Positions 1 to 13,734 are shown, counted from the first letter of the stretch. The stretch: 45,417 nucleotides of DNA from Pseudomonadota bacterium (GCA_022572885.1 JACZVC010000024.1:1-45417); one strand, 5' to 3'. The notes: generated by a model from the sequence alone, not told the origin. Translations and numbers: made by a program.

Positions 1-923
1 ACCTGCGCCCGTTCATCGCTGTCGGGCCAGATCGCAGGATTCGTATGATTCAAATGAATAAAACGGATCTTTGACTTCTCTTTCGCCGGCAATTTTGCAA
101 ACCGTTGCATGCTGTGGGTGATAAACGGGTGCGGAAAGCCGCTCATATCTCGCCCGGGAATTTCGCCATCGGTAAAAAACGAGCCATCGAGATATGCCGC
201 ATCGACAGACGCGATCATGTCCTCGATATGGGTGCCGGCATCCTCCCATTCCTCCCAGCTATCGATATCGGGGATAAAAATCACGGACCGGTTCGGTCCC
301 TCAATTCGAAAACCAACTGCCTCGGAATACTCCTGCCGATGTGGCACCAAGAATGGCGTCACCCGTAGCCGGTTGTTGAGGCGGATTACTTTGCGATCCT
401 CAAGCCCCTGTATCACGATGTTCTGGTATTTGACCAGCTGGCTCCAGGGTCCGTTGCTACTGAGAAATTCCTGCATTCGCGGCATCGCAAACACCGGTAC
501 TTTCTTCGCGCCCATGGATTCGTGGCCGAGAAACATCAGGCCGGTGTAATGGCCAATATGCGCATGGGTCAGAAATATGCCTGCGATGCCCGGCTTGTCT
601 GTTGCCGGAGCGAACTGATCCAGGTGGTGCAGTTGTTCGCGGAAATCGGGGGTTGCCTCGAATAACCATCGTTCCTGACTGACCGGGTCAACCAAGGCGA
701 GACTGACGACCCGCCTTCTGAATTTATTATCAGCCCATCCCGGGTGCTCCTTGGTGCCGGCCTGCGGCGTGCCGCCATCTTGTGATATCCCCAGCACCAC
801 CAGGTATGGCGCAGCGTTTGTTTCCTTAGAATCTGCAGCCGCTAACGACGGCCCCAATAGCAGCACAAACAGACAAACAGCGATTTTCTTTGCTGGCAAA
901 ACCAGCAGCGAAAGGACTCTCAC
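1..923 (-). CDS. PqqB-like MBL-fold metallo-hydrolase, partial (C-terminus off the window)
   Basis: An open frame of 307 codons starts at GTG 921-923 and runs off the left edge. GGAG lies about 10 nt upstream of the start. The N-terminus (about 29 residues: basic start, hydrophobic core, LAAADS) looks like a cleavable signal peptide. The mature part begins with LGISQDGGTPQAG, close to the glycine-rich opening of PqqB. FLTHAHIGHYTGL then stands where MBL enzymes carry HxHxDH, and HLNHTNP comes later. The usual Asp of the metal motif is Gly here. Family knowledge places this among PqqB-like metallo-hydrolases of unclear substrate. No pqqA, pqqC, pqqD or pqqE gene is visible, so a role in PQQ synthesis is not supported. 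It follows atpC by about 160 nt on the same strand, with a weak terminator between, so it is probably a separate unit. Confidence 0.8.
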   Translation of the reverse strand, partial: MRVLSLLVLPAKKIAVCLFVLLLGPSLAAADSKETNAAPYLVVLGISQDGGTPQAGTKEHPGWADNKFRRRVVSLALVDPVSQERWLFEATPDFREQLHHLDQFAPATDKPGIAGIFLTHAHIGHYTGLMFLGHESMGAKKVPVFAMPRMQEFLSSNGPWSQLVKYQNIVIQGLEDRKVIRLNNRLRVTPFLVPHRQEYSEAVGFRIEGPNRSVIFIPDIDSWEEWEDAGTHIEDMIASVDAAYLDGSFFTDGEIPGRDMSGFPHPFITHSMQRFAKLPAKEKSKIRFIHLNHTNPAIWPDSDERAQ

Positions 924-1034
924 GTTGCGATAATCTCCATGGGGAATGATCGAATCATATCAGGGCCGCGATGGTCGAGTGAGCCGTCAACCCCGGTGCG
1001 TACACGATCGCAAAAGCCGGAATCGCTCCAGCAA

Positions 1035-1066
1035 CAAAAAAGCGCCGTTGCCAGCGCCGTTAATGG
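1035..1066 (-). terminator. Possible weak terminator after atpC
   Basis: Read on the minus strand, just after the atpC stop, two GGCGC copies flank GGCAAC and are followed by six T residues. The GCGC/GCGC stem is only four pairs, so this is a weak hairpin. Its place at the end of the atp operon is the main argument for it. Confidence 0.3.
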
Positions 1067-1083
1067 TTTCTTTGCAGAGTTAG

Positions 1084-1506
1084 CTAGCGTTTCGCCGATT
1101 TTCTCAATCGCTCGAGCGATTTGAGCTGCGCCTGGATCTGGGCGAGTTCGGCCCTGGCATGGGCGATATCGAATTCGCTTTCCTGGTTGACCAGCGCTTC
1201 CTCCGCTTTCTGTTTGGCTTCAAGCGCTGCCGCCTCATCGATGTCCTTGGCTCGCAGGGCAGTGTCGGCGAGTATGGTGACCAGGTGCGGTTGCACTTCG
1301 ATGCTACCGCCCGAGACATAGAAGAAATGCTCCTCGCCATCGGGCGTCTGTATGCGAACTTCGCCGGGTTTCAGGCCGGTCAGCAAGGGCGCGTGACGCG
1401 GCGCGATGCCGATTTCGCCCATCTGGGCCGGCGCGAAAACCATGGTGGCATAGCCGGAGAAAATTTCTCCTTCCGCACTGACGATGTTGACTTCAATTTT
1501 TTTCAT
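1084..1506 (-). CDS. atpC: F1Fo ATP synthase epsilon subunit
   Basis: A 140-residue protein, the usual length (E. coli 139). It has the N-terminal beta-sandwich typical of the family (VNIVSAEGEIFSG, then APRHAPLLTGLKPGEVRI) and a C-terminal helical hairpin rich in Ala, Glu and Arg. Epsilon is part of the central rotor stalk with gamma. It links F1 to the c-ring and restrains ATP hydrolysis. This is the last gene of the atp operon, 18 nt after atpD. The ATG start at 1506 begins MKKIEVNIVSAEGE. Confidence 0.97.
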   Translation of the reverse strand: MKKIEVNIVSAEGEIFSGYATMVFAPAQMGEIGIAPRHAPLLTGLKPGEVRIQTPDGEEHFFYVSGGSIEVQPHLVTILADTALRAKDIDEAAALEAKQKAEEALVNQESEFDIAHARAELAQIQAQLKSLERLRKSAKR

Positions 1507-1524
1507 GCCGCGACCTTGGCTGCA

Positions 1525-2940
<1,416 letters not shown>

Positions 2941-3801
2941 CTAAACCGCCGCCGCGCCACCAACGATTTCTGAAATTTCCTGGGTGATCGAAGCCTGCCG
3001 CGCCTTGTTATAAATCAATTGCAGGTTATCGATAATATCGCCCGCGTTGTCGGTCGCCGCCTTCATCGCCACCATCCTGGCGGCCTGCTCGCAAGCCAGG
3101 TTGTCCAGCGCGCCCCGATAAACCTGCGATTCGATGTAACGCATCAGGACGCCTTCGAGCAGATCGCGCGCATCGGGCTCATAAATATAGTCCCAGTGAG
3201 CCTGCAATTCCTTTGCATCCATCGGCTCCACCGGCAACAGCGTTGCCACCGCCGGGCGCTGACTCATCGTGTTGATAAATTCGTTATGCACCAGGAACAA
3301 CCGGTCTATGGTTCCCTCGGTGTAACTATCGAGCATGACCTTGATCGCACCGATCAGATCGGCGACATGCGGCGTATCGCCGAGATGAGTGACCTGCGAC
3401 ACGATCTTCGCGCCGAAACGCCGGAAAAACGCCACGCCCTTGGCGCCGATCAAACTCAACTCCAGCTGCGCCCCTTTAGCCTGCCATTCCCCCATGTGGT
3501 CGATCGCCGCCTTGAACATATTGGTATTCAGCCCGCCGCAGAGCCCGCGATCGGTCGAAATAATGATATAGCCGACCCGCTTCACTTCGCGGGTCACCAG
3601 ATAGGGGTGCTTGTAATCGGGGTTGGCCTGGGTCAGGTGACCGATGACCGTGCGAATCCGCTCCGCATACGGACGAGACGCCGCCATCCGCTCCTGCGCC
3701 TTGCGCATCTTGCTGGCGGCGACCATCTCCATCGCCTTGGTGATCTTCTGAATGTTTTTGATACTCTTGATCTTGGTGCGAATTTCTTTTGCGGCTGACA
3801 T
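2941..3801 (-). CDS. atpG: F1Fo ATP synthase gamma subunit
   Basis: A 286-residue protein (E. coli 287). The N-terminus [20 protein letters not shown] and the Met-rich stretch that follows it are the signature rotor helix. The C-terminal helix contains [21 protein letters not shown], which is highly conserved. Gamma is the central shaft that turns inside the alpha3beta3 head. It lies 12 nt after atpA and 36 nt before atpD, both on the same strand. Confidence 0.97.
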   Translation of the reverse strand: MSAAKEIRTKIKSIKNIQKITKAMEMVAASKMRKAQERMAASRPYAERIRTVIGHLTQANPDYKHPYLVTREVKRVGYIIISTDRGLCGGLNTNMFKAAIDHMGEWQAKGAQLELSLIGAKGVAFFRRFGAKIVSQVTHLGDTPHVADLIGAIKVMLDSYTEGTIDRLFLVHNEFINTMSQRPAVATLLPVEPMDAKELQAHWDYIYEPDARDLLEGVLMRYIESQVYRGALDNLACEQAARMVAMKAATDNAGDIIDNLQLIYNKARQASITQEISEIVGGAAAV

Positions 3802-3813
3802 CGGATACCCCGC

Positions 3814-5355
<1,542 letters not shown>

Positions 5356-5367
5356 AAAACAAACCTC

Positions 5368-5904
5368 TTAATGCATCAGCTCGGTTGCCAGCCGCGCAAG
5401 GCGGCCGCTCAACGAGCCATCGATAACCAAATCCCCGGCACGTATCACCGCACCACCAATAAGACTTTCATCAATCTCGCAATGCAGCCGGACATCGCGT
5501 CCCAGTCGTTTCCTCAGCGCGGCGGCAATTTTGTCCTGCTGCGCCTGATCAACCGGCAACGCCGAAATCAGCGACACGTCGACAGAGTTTTCATACTCCG
5601 CACGCAGCGCTTCAAACAAGGTGACAATCTCCGGCAGCACATTCAGCCTGCGGTACTGCGTCAATACGCGGATAAAATTGCCGGCCAGTTCATCGGCCTC
5701 GTCAGCGCAGAGCTCGACGATCAGATCGGCCAGCTCTGCACGGGCCACCCGCGGACTGTTCAACAAACCGGCAACCCGCGGATCGCTGACTGCGCTGGCG
5801 GTATTGCCGAGGAACTCCGACCACTGTGCGAGCTTTTCCCGTTCGCAGGCGAGCGCAAACACCGCTTTCGCGTAAGGACGCGCAATTGTGACTTTCTCAA
5901 CCAT
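5368..5904 (-). CDS. atpH: F1Fo ATP synthase delta subunit
   Basis: A 178-residue protein (E. coli 177). The N-terminal helical bundle (TIARPYAKAVFALACEREK) and the C-terminal DESLIGGAVIRAGDLVIDGS motif are typical of the delta/OSCP family. Delta joins the peripheral b2 stalk to the top of the alpha3beta3 head. The ATG at 5904 follows GGGAACAGGTA. It lies between atpF and atpA with short gaps. Confidence 0.97.
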   Translation of the reverse strand: MVEKVTIARPYAKAVFALACEREKLAQWSEFLGNTASAVSDPRVAGLLNSPRVARAELADLIVELCADEADELAGNFIRVLTQYRRLNVLPEIVTLFEALRAEYENSVDVSLISALPVDQAQQDKIAAALRKRLGRDVRLHCEIDESLIGGAVIRAGDLVIDGSLSGRLARLATELMH

Positions 5905-5926
5905 TACCTGTTCCCTAGGTCAGGCC

Positions 5927-6397
5927 TCAGAGCTCGGCAACCAGTTTGTCGAGCAAATCGGCATGGGTCTTTTTGTCGACTTCGCGGTTTAGCAGTTTGC
6001 TGGCGCCGGCAATTGCGATGCTGGCAATCTCGCCACGCAAGCTGTCTTTTGCGCGGTTCGACTCTTGCTCGATTTCGGAACGCGCCGCTTCGACCAGGCG
6101 TTTGCCCTCGGTCACGGCGTCGCTCTTCGCATCGGCCATGACCTGGTTGGCCCGCTGGCTCGCCTGATCCACGATCTCGAGCGCCCGTTCGCGAGCCTCC
6201 GCGATAATAGCCTCCGATTTTTCAGTCGCTGCCGCCAGTTCCGTATGCGCCTTATCCGAAGCCGCTATGCCGTCGGCAACGCTTTGTCGCCGCTCTTCCA
6301 GAGCCTGCATGATGGGCGGCCAGATGAACTTCATGCAAAAATACACGAAGACGATCATGGCTATGGTCTGGCCGATAATGGTCGCGTTGATATCCAC
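5927..6397 (-). CDS. atpF: F1Fo ATP synthase b subunit
   Basis: A 156-residue protein, the same length as in E. coli. One N-terminal membrane helix (about residues 5-25, TIIGQTIAMIVFVYFCMKF) is followed by FIWPPIMQALEERR and a long charged, alanine-rich coiled coil. A dimer forms the peripheral stalk. The start is GTG at 6397, with AGGAG eight nt upstream. Only one b-type gene is present, with no b' paralogue. Confidence 0.97.
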   Translation of the reverse strand: MDINATIIGQTIAMIVFVYFCMKFIWPPIMQALEERRQSVADGIAASDKAHTELAAATEKSEAIIAEARERALEIVDQASQRANQVMADAKSDAVTEGKRLVEAARSEIEQESNRAKDSLRGEIASIAIAGASKLLNREVDKKTHADLLDKLVAEL

Positions 6398-6442
6398 CTG
6401 ATGGCTCCTGCTTATGGTTTGATGTAACGGGCGTATCGCCGT

Positions 6443-6757
<315 letters not shown>

Positions 6758-6766
6758 TTAAATCAA

Positions 6767-8019
<1,253 letters not shown>

Positions 8020-8048
8020 GAATTCCCCTGGTACATCCCCGAATATCG

Positions 8049-8066
8049 GCCCGGGCCGTGCCCGGG
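8049..8066 (-). promoter_or_regulatory. GC-rich hairpin in the atp leader
   Basis: CCCGGGC and GCCCGGG form a seven-pair all-GC stem with a three-base loop. It lies about 30 nt upstream of the chosen atpI GTG. No T-run follows. Such a stem this close to a ribosome site could affect atpI translation; that role is inference. Confidence 0.5.
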
Positions 8067-8071
8067 TACAT

Positions 8072-8114
8072 AAAAACGCCACCACCGATAGTCTTTCAAT
8101 ACGGCGTGTGGCGT
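8072..8114 (-). terminator. Intrinsic-terminator-like hairpin in the atp leader
   Basis: On the minus strand ACGCCAC pairs with GTGGCGT, with a further CCG/CGG pairing inside, and five T residues follow directly. It lies downstream of the predicted atp promoter and also of parB. It could end parAB transcripts, act as an attenuator for atp, or both. The loop is long (about 25 nt), which weakens it. Confidence 0.5.
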
Positions 8115-8122
8115 CCTGTTTT

Positions 8123-8150
8123 CCCCCTGATTGTCACCTGCCCCAGGGGG
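8123..8150 (-). promoter_or_regulatory. Inverted repeat in the atp leader
   Basis: CCCCCTG and CAGGGGG form a perfect seven-pair stem around a 14-nt loop, within the first 40 nt of the predicted atp transcript. No T-run follows, so it is not a terminator by itself. Confidence 0.5.
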
Positions 8151-8167
8151 TGGCTCAAAGCCGCACT

Positions 8168-8196
8168 ATTATAGTGGCGACCTTTTGGGCTGGCAA
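8168..8196 (-). promoter_or_regulatory. Predicted sigma70 promoter of the atp operon
   Basis: On the minus strand TTGCCA (five of six matches to the -35 consensus) is separated by 17 nt from a perfect TATAAT. Transcription would start near 8160 and give a leader of about 140 nt before atpI. The promoter lies just after the parB stop at 8209, which separates the par and atp units. Confidence 0.7.
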
Positions 8197-8208
8197 CAAA
8201 ACGGCGAT

Positions 8209-9063
8209 TTATTTGATGTGCGCGAGGATCCCTTCAAGTTCGTCCAGGCTGTTGTAGCTGACCACCAGCTTGCCTTTGCCTTTAGCGCCATGGCTGAGAC
8301 TGACCCTCGCGCCGAGCTTCTCGCTCAGCTCGGTCTCCAGGCGAACGATATTCGGGTCGCGTCGCTCCGGTTTCCGGTCTTTTTTGCCGCTGAGCAGGCG
8401 GCGCACCAGGGCCTCGGTTTCCCTGACCGACAGCCCTTTTTTCGCGACCAGCAAGCCGACCTCGGTCTGTTGGCGCTGGGTCGGCAAACCCAGCAAGGCC
8501 CTGGCGTGACCCATATCCAGTTCCCGGGCCATCAGCAGTTTTTTGAGTGGCGCGCCAAGATCGAGCAGCCGCAGCAAGTTGCTGACCGCCGCCCGGGACC
8601 GGCCGATGGCATCGGCGGCCTGCTGGTGGGTCATGTCGAACTCGCGGATGAGCCGATCCAGCGCCAGTGCCTCTTCCAGCGGGTTCAGATCTTCGCGCTG
8701 GATGTTTTCGATCAGCGCCATGGCAATCGCCGCCTTATCGGGAATCCGCCGAACGAGGCTGGCGATTTCCTGCAGACCCGCCATTTGTGCCGCACGCCAA
8801 CGGCGCTCACCCGCGATAATCTCGAACTGCTCGCCATCGCCAAGCGGCCGAACCAGGATCGGCTGCACCAGGCCCTGCGCACGAATCGAATCGGCCAGCT
8901 CCCGCAGCGTGTCCTCGCGCATATCCTGACGCGGCTGGTACGGGCCGGGCCTGATCAGGTCGATCGGCAAGGTACGCAGGCTTTCACCGTCGCCATCCGC
9001 CGGCGCGGCGCCGGTCAATAACAAATCCAGGCCGCGGCCCAGCCCCCTGCGTTTCGCCGTCAT
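8209..9063 (-). CDS. parB: Chromosome-partitioning protein ParB
   Basis: A 284-residue ParB/Spo0J. The N-terminus KRRGLGRGLDLLL is the usual ParA-interacting tail. The CTP-binding/ParB domain follows (GPYQPRQDM, then IIAGERRWRAAQMAG). A helix-turn-helix (HQQAADAIGRSRAAVSNLLRL) recognises parS, and the C-terminal part would dimerise. ATG at 9063 is taken as the start; TTG at 9066 directly before it is also possible. GGAG lies only a few nt away. It is 49 nt downstream of parA. I did not see a palindromic parS site in the window. Confidence 0.96.
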   Translation of the reverse strand: MTAKRRGLGRGLDLLLTGAAPADGDGESLRTLPIDLIRPGPYQPRQDMREDTLRELADSIRAQGLVQPILVRPLGDGEQFEIIAGERRWRAAQMAGLQEIASLVRRIPDKAAIAMALIENIQREDLNPLEEALALDRLIREFDMTHQQAADAIGRSRAAVSNLLRLLDLGAPLKKLLMARELDMGHARALLGLPTQRQQTEVGLLVAKKGLSVRETEALVRRLLSGKKDRKPERRDPNIVRLETELSEKLGARVSLSHGAKGKGKLVVSYNSLDELEGILAHIK

Positions 9064-9112
9064 CAACTCCTGCCCCTTGTATAGCCATTCATCGCGAAGA
9101 GTCCTCTTTAAT

Positions 9113-9904
9113 CTACGCCGTACTCACCATAGTCTGCCGTTCTTCGTGGCGGCGATTGATTTCTCCGGCCAGCGCCAGGTAGGCCATCGCGCCACGCGAT
9201 TTCTTGTCGTGATAAAGGACCGGGAGACCGAAGCTCGGCGCCTCCGCCAACCTGATGTTGCGCGGGATCACGGTGCGAAATACCTTGTCCTTGAAATGCA
9301 GGATCAACTGCCCCGATACATCGTTTGCGAGATTATTGCGCGGGTCGTACATACAGCGAAGCACGCCTTCGATGCGAAGTTCGGAGTTGACCGTCTCGCG
9401 GATCCGCTCGATGGTCCTGACCAGGCTGGATAATCCCTCCATTGCGTAATACTCGCACTGCATCGGGATCAGCACGCTATCTGCGGCGGTCAGCGCATTG
9501 ACCGTGAGCATGTTTATTGATGGCGGACAGTCAATAATGATGTAGTCATAGTCATCGGCCAGCGGTTCCAGCGCCTTGCGCAGTCTCAATTCGCGGCCAT
9601 ATTCGTTGAGCAGCTTGACCTCGGCGGCAGTCAGGCTCTCGTTGCCCGGCAAGACGTCGAACCGCGCGTCCTCGATGTTTTGTATGGCGTCTCTCGCAAC
9701 GCACTCGCCCATCAGTACTTCATAGGCCCCCTGCTCCAGTTTGTACTTGTCCACGCCGGCGCCCATGGTGGCGTTGCCCTGCGGATCGACATCCACCAGT
9801 AAAACGCGGCGTTTTGTCGCCGCCAGCGACGCCGTCAGATTGACGGCCGTCGTGGTCTTGCCGACGCCGCCCTTCTGATTCGCAATCGCTATGATTCGTG
9901 CCAT
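9113..9904 (-). CDS. parA: Chromosome-partitioning ATPase ParA (Soj)
   Basis: A 263-residue protein starting MARIIAIANQKGGVGKTTTA, which is the deviant Walker A box of the ParA/MinD family. DYIIIDCPPSINMLTVNAL is the Walker A' / switch region. With ParB it moves origin regions apart. The frame is open for 34 more codons upstream, but these overlap rsmG and do not look like ParA, so ATG 9904 is used. The gene lies 20 nt after rsmG. Confidence 0.97.
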   Translation of the reverse strand: MARIIAIANQKGGVGKTTTAVNLTASLAATKRRVLLVDVDPQGNATMGAGVDKYKLEQGAYEVLMGECVARDAIQNIEDARFDVLPGNESLTAAEVKLLNEYGRELRLRKALEPLADDYDYIIIDCPPSINMLTVNALTAADSVLIPMQCEYYAMEGLSSLVRTIERIRETVNSELRIEGVLRCMYDPRNNLANDVSGQLILHFKDKVFRTVIPRNIRLAEAPSFGLPVLYHDKKSRGAMAYLALAGEINRRHEERQTMVSTA

Positions 9905-9924
9905 ATCCGTTTCGGATCCTTTGT

Positions 9925-10560
9925 CTATTCCCGACCGAAAACCAGTAGATGCCGCTCCGCCACAAGCCCGGGTATCACCAGTTTTTCCGCATGCTGCAGC
10001 CGCCATCCGTCGGGCAGCATGCTCAGTTCGTCATGGGGCATTTTCCCTTTCATTGCCAGCAGACTACCCCGATCGGCGAGCAGATGTCCTGCCGCTGCCA
10101 CAAATTTGTCCAGACTGGAAAATGCCCTTGCGGTAATGGTCGAATACGGCGGCACCTCGTCTGAGGTCACAAGATAATCCTCAACGCGCCGGTTTTCTAC
10201 CTGCACGTTGGCGAGCCCGAGTTCGACCACGGCCTGGGTCAGAAAACGGCAGCGTTTGGCTGCGCTGTCGAGCAGTACGAAGGACCGGTGCGGTTCAGCG
10301 ATCGCCAGCGGGATACCCGGCAGCCCCGCGCCGGATCCGACATCCAGGATCCGCTCGCCAGCCAGCCACGGCCTGATTGCCAGGCTGTCCAGCAGGTGGG
10401 CCGCGACCATTTCATCGATTTCCCGGACCGCGGTCAGATTGATTGTGCGGTTCCAGCGCTGCAAGAGTTCGAGAAAGCGAAGCAGTTTTTGTTCGGCGCC
10501 CTCCGGCAAGGTCTGGCCCAGCTCCGCCAATCCATGCCGCAACTCTTGCGTGATCGTCAT
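9925..10560 (-). CDS. rsmG: 16S rRNA (guanine-N7) methyltransferase RsmG (GidB)
   Basis: A 211-residue protein with the SAM-binding motif ILDVGSGAGLPGIPLAI near residue 70 and FVLLDSAAKRCRFLTQ after it. It methylates G527 of 16S rRNA. The ATG at 10560 overlaps the TAA of the upstream thioredoxin/NHL gene by one base (TAATG), which suggests translational coupling. In most relatives mnmG, not this gene, lies directly upstream. Confidence 0.97.
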   Translation of the reverse strand: MTITQELRHGLAELGQTLPEGAEQKLLRFLELLQRWNRTINLTAVREIDEMVAAHLLDSLAIRPWLAGERILDVGSGAGLPGIPLAIAEPHRSFVLLDSAAKRCRFLTQAVVELGLANVQVENRRVEDYLVTSDEVPPYSTITARAFSSLDKFVAAAGHLLADRGSLLAMKGKMPHDELSMLPDGWRLQHAEKLVIPGLVAERHLLVFGRE

Positions 10561-12140
10561 TATTGGCGCGCTACCGCCAGCAAGCCTTCCGGGTCATGCA
10601 GCACAAAATCTTTGAGTTCCCCGCTTTCGAGATCCAGCATGCGAACGCGGTGATTGTTGGTGTCGGCAATGTAAAGATACTGTCCGGCAACGCTCAGACC
10701 ACCCGGTTCCTCCAGGGTCGGCTCCCCCGGCGTCAGGCTGACGACCGCCAGGCTGTCCGGATCCAGGCGTTTGATCTTGCTGTTGTAGGTATCGGCGATA
10801 TAGATCACACCCGCGTTCCAGTCCACGCCGAGCGGGTGTTGCAATTTGGCTTTGCGGCCGCGGCCGTCGACATCGCCAAAATCAAACAGGCCGGTTCCAA
10901 TCAGGGTATGCAATCTGCCACCGCCGTCCAGATCCGCGCTGCGGATCGCGCTTGCCTCGCTATCGGCGATATACAGATTCTCACCATCGGTGGCCAGCCC
11001 GCTTGGCTGGTTGAGCCCCGCGGAAAGCAATTTTCCATCCTTGAGCTGCTCGCGTCGCGAACCGGCAAAGGCTTTTAGCCGGCCACTCGCCGGATCGAGG
11101 GTCCAGACCTGGTGCTGTCCCGCCATCGCAATATAGACGGTGTCACCGACGCGCAACAGGTCCCACGGAGAATTCAAACCGTCGCCGGGACCCGCGAGGT
11201 TGTCGAACATATAGGCTTGCCGGCCGTTTCCCGCGACTGTAGCCACCGTTTTTCCGGCGAGGTCTATCCGGCGAATCGCATGATTTTCCGTGTCCGCCAA
11301 TAACAAGGTGTCCTTGTCCAGCAAGGTCATGCCCTGTGGCAGACGAAAACGGGCTTCGCCAAAGCCACCATCGGCATAACCCGCCTGGCCGCTGCCGATA
11401 AGCTGCTGCACCCGCCCGTCCAGACCGGCAACCACGATGCGATGGTGCCCGGTATCCGCGATAAACAAGCGGCCGTTTGCGGTATCGACCAGCACCTTGC
11501 CGGGGAAACTCAGCTGGCCTCCCGCCCGTTCCTCGACTACCAGGCTCAGTACGGAACGGTCGATCTCAAATTCATCCACCAGCCCGCCGATGACCGTATC
11601 CAGCAAATCGTAATGCCCCTCCCCGGATACCTGGCCAACAATGTTGCCGGCCGGGTCGATCACCACCAGCGTCGGCCACGCGCGGGCGCCATAGGCCTTC
11701 CAGATCTCGAAATCCTTGTCGTTAACGACCGGGTGCATAATTTGGTAGCGTTGCACGAAACGCCTGATTGCCGCGGTCCTGGATTCACGCTCGAATTTGC
11801 CGGAATGCACGCCGATGACAACCAGCTCCTCAGCGTATTTCTCCTCCAGCCGTTTCAGATCGGGGATGATATGCAGGCAGTTGATACAACCATAGGTCCA
11901 GAAATCCAGCAATATCACCTTGCCTCCGAGCTGTTCAATGCTTAGCTCACGGCCGCCGGTGTTCAACCAGTCCATGGCGGATGGAAACTCAGGCGCCGGG
12001 TTTACGCCCGCGAAGGTTCGCATTTCGTCCGCGCCGGCCTGGCTGGACTCCTGCCATTGCGAGAAACCCCAGGCCGTCAGCATCGCGACAACGACAAACG
12101 CCCCGATCGCAGCCAGCAGTCGATTTATCGCATTGATCAA
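10560..12140 (-). CDS. Membrane-anchored thioredoxin-like / NHL-repeat protein (NHLRC2-like)
   Basis: A 526-residue protein with three parts. An N-terminal membrane anchor spans about 8-26. A TlpA-like thioredoxin domain spans about 55-195, with the redox pair Cys85-x-x-Cys88 in WTYGCINC. From about 200 to the end a series of NHL-type blades repeats phrases such as LFIADTGHHRIV, LYIADSEASAIRS and IYIADTYNSKIKR, building a beta-propeller. The anchor predicts a periplasmic face. The start is TTG at 12140, with GGAG eight nt upstream and no better start nearby. The arrangement matches NHLRC2-type proteins, whose bacterial role is not known to me. It is upstream of and overlaps rsmG, and follows prpD by about 95 nt. 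Confidence 0.85.
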   Translation of the reverse strand: MINAINRLLAAIGAFVVVAMLTAWGFSQWQESSQAGADEMRTFAGVNPAPEFPSAMDWLNTGGRELSIEQLGGKVILLDFWTYGCINCLHIIPDLKRLEEKYAEELVVIGVHSGKFERESRTAAIRRFVQRYQIMHPVVNDKDFEIWKAYGARAWPTLVVIDPAGNIVGQVSGEGHYDLLDTVIGGLVDEFEIDRSVLSLVVEERAGGQLSFPGKVLVDTANGRLFIADTGHHRIVVAGLDGRVQQLIGSGQAGYADGGFGEARFRLPQGMTLLDKDTLLLADTENHAIRRIDLAGKTVATVAGNGRQAYMFDNLAGPGDGLNSPWDLLRVGDTVYIAMAGQHQVWTLDPASGRLKAFAGSRREQLKDGKLLSAGLNQPSGLATDGENLYIADSEASAIRSADLDGGGRLHTLIGTGLFDFGDVDGRGRKAKLQHPLGVDWNAGVIYIADTYNSKIKRLDPDSLAVVSLTPGEPTLEEPGGLSVAGQYLYIADTNNHRVRMLDLESGELKDFVLHDPEGLLAVARQ

Positions 12141-12235
12141 TGAATCACTCTCCAGGCTTCATCAAAAAAACGGGGCGAAACCGGTCCGGCAACAAGCTCC
12201 ACCCGGCGCCGACCGCCATCGTGAAGCAAGCGAGT

Positions 12236-13687
12236 TCAGGCCTTGACCATCATCGCCATGAAATCCGATACCGCCATGGCGGACAAGCGCTGCGGCTCGG
12301 CAAAAAGCGCATTCAATGCCCGGCACTGGCCTGCGTCCAACTGCTCCGCCGCCGAGTGTTCGAATTTCTTGACCAGCACCGGAATTCCTTCTTCGCGGCG
12401 CTTGCGATGGCCGATTGGGAATTCCACCGCGACCCGATCGGTACTACTGCCATCCTTAAAGAAGACCTGCAAAGCGTTGCCAATATAACGCCGCTCGGAA
12501 TCGAAATACGAAGTCGTGAAATCCTTGTTTTCCACAACCTCCATGCTATCTCGCAGCGCGTCGATGCGCGGGTCCGCGGCAACATCGTCTTCATAATCGG
12601 CCGCGACCAGCCGACCGAAGACCAGCGGAATAGCCACCATGTACTGAATACAGTGGTCACGATCCGCCGGGTTATCCAGCGGGCCGGTCTTGTCGATGAT
12701 GCGGATACCTGGCTCCTGCGTTTCAATGACGATTTTTTCGACCTCGCCGAGCCGGTCCTTGACCTGCCCATGCAGAGCCATCGCGCATTCGACCGCGGTT
12801 TGCGCATGGAACTCGGCCGGGAAAGATATCTTGAACAGGATATTCTCCATGACATAGCTGCCGAAATCCTGCGGCAGGCTGAATTCCTTCCCCTTGAAAA
12901 GCACGTCGAAATAGCCCCAACCCGGTGCGCTCAGCGCCGATGGGTAGCCCATTTCGCCGGTCATCGCCATCAATGCCAGGCGCACGCCGCGGCTGGTCGC
13001 ATCGCCGGCCGCCCAGCTTTTTCTCGATCCGGTATTGGGCGCATGCCGGTAGCTGCGCAATGCGCCGCCGTCGATCCAGGCATTGGATAGCGCATTGACG
13101 ATCGTGTCCCGATCGCCACCGAGCATATGCGTTACCACTGCGGTCGTGGCCACCCGCACCAGCAGCACATGATCGAGACCAACCCGGTTGTAACTGTTCT
13201 CCAGCGCCAGCACGCCCTGTATTTCGTGCGCCTTGATCATCGCGGTCAGCAGGTCATGGATGGTCAATGGGTCTTTGCCATGCGCCTCGGCCTGGCGGCT
13301 CAGGTAATCGGCCGTGGCCAGGATGCCGCCGAGATTGTCCGATGGATGCCCCCATTCAGCCGCCAGCCAGGTGTCGTTGAAGTCCAGCCAGCGGATCAGC
13401 GCACCGATATTGAACGCCGCCATGACCGGCTCCAGCTCGAAACTCGTTCCGGGCACGCGCGCGCCACCGGGCAGCGTGGCGCCGGGGACGATGGGCCCAA
13501 GCAGCTTGGTGCAGGCCGGGTATGACAAGGCCTGGAAACCGCAGGCCAGCGTGTCCATCAGGCAATAACGCGCGGTGTCGAAGGCCAATTCGCTGTCGAT
13601 CCGGTAATCACAGACATAGTCCGCGATTTTTCTCAACACCAGGTCGGGCTCCGGCCGTTTGGCGGAACGGATATCACTGGAAGACAT
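12236..13687 (-). CDS. prpD: 2-methylcitrate dehydratase (MmgE/PrpD family)
   Basis: A 483-residue protein, the same length as E. coli PrpD, with the MmgE/PrpD fold. Conserved stretches include [21 protein letters not shown] and [21 protein letters not shown]. It dehydrates 2-methylcitrate to 2-methyl-cis-aconitate in the methylcitrate cycle. ATG 13687 is used because AGGAGC stands upstream and MSSSDIRS fits the family; 17 more codons are open but overlap prpC. No acnD or prpF is present, so this looks like the PrpD rather than the AcnD/PrpF version of the pathway. It lies 47 nt after prpC. Confidence 0.95.
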   Translation of the reverse strand: MSSSDIRSAKRPEPDLVLRKIADYVCDYRIDSELAFDTARYCLMDTLACGFQALSYPACTKLLGPIVPGATLPGGARVPGTSFELEPVMAAFNIGALIRWLDFNDTWLAAEWGHPSDNLGGILATADYLSRQAEAHGKDPLTIHDLLTAMIKAHEIQGVLALENSYNRVGLDHVLLVRVATTAVVTHMLGGDRDTIVNALSNAWIDGGALRSYRHAPNTGSRKSWAAGDATSRGVRLALMAMTGEMGYPSALSAPGWGYFDVLFKGKEFSLPQDFGSYVMENILFKISFPAEFHAQTAVECAMALHGQVKDRLGEVEKIVIETQEPGIRIIDKTGPLDNPADRDHCIQYMVAIPLVFGRLVAADYEDDVAADPRIDALRDSMEVVENKDFTTSYFDSERRYIGNALQVFFKDGSSTDRVAVEFPIGHRKRREEGIPVLVKKFEHSAAEQLDAGQCRALNALFAEPQRLSAMAVSDFMAMMVKA

Positions 13688-13734
13688 TATTGCTCCTGAA
13701 GACGACCGGGCGGCGAGCCCGGTCTGGACAAAAA

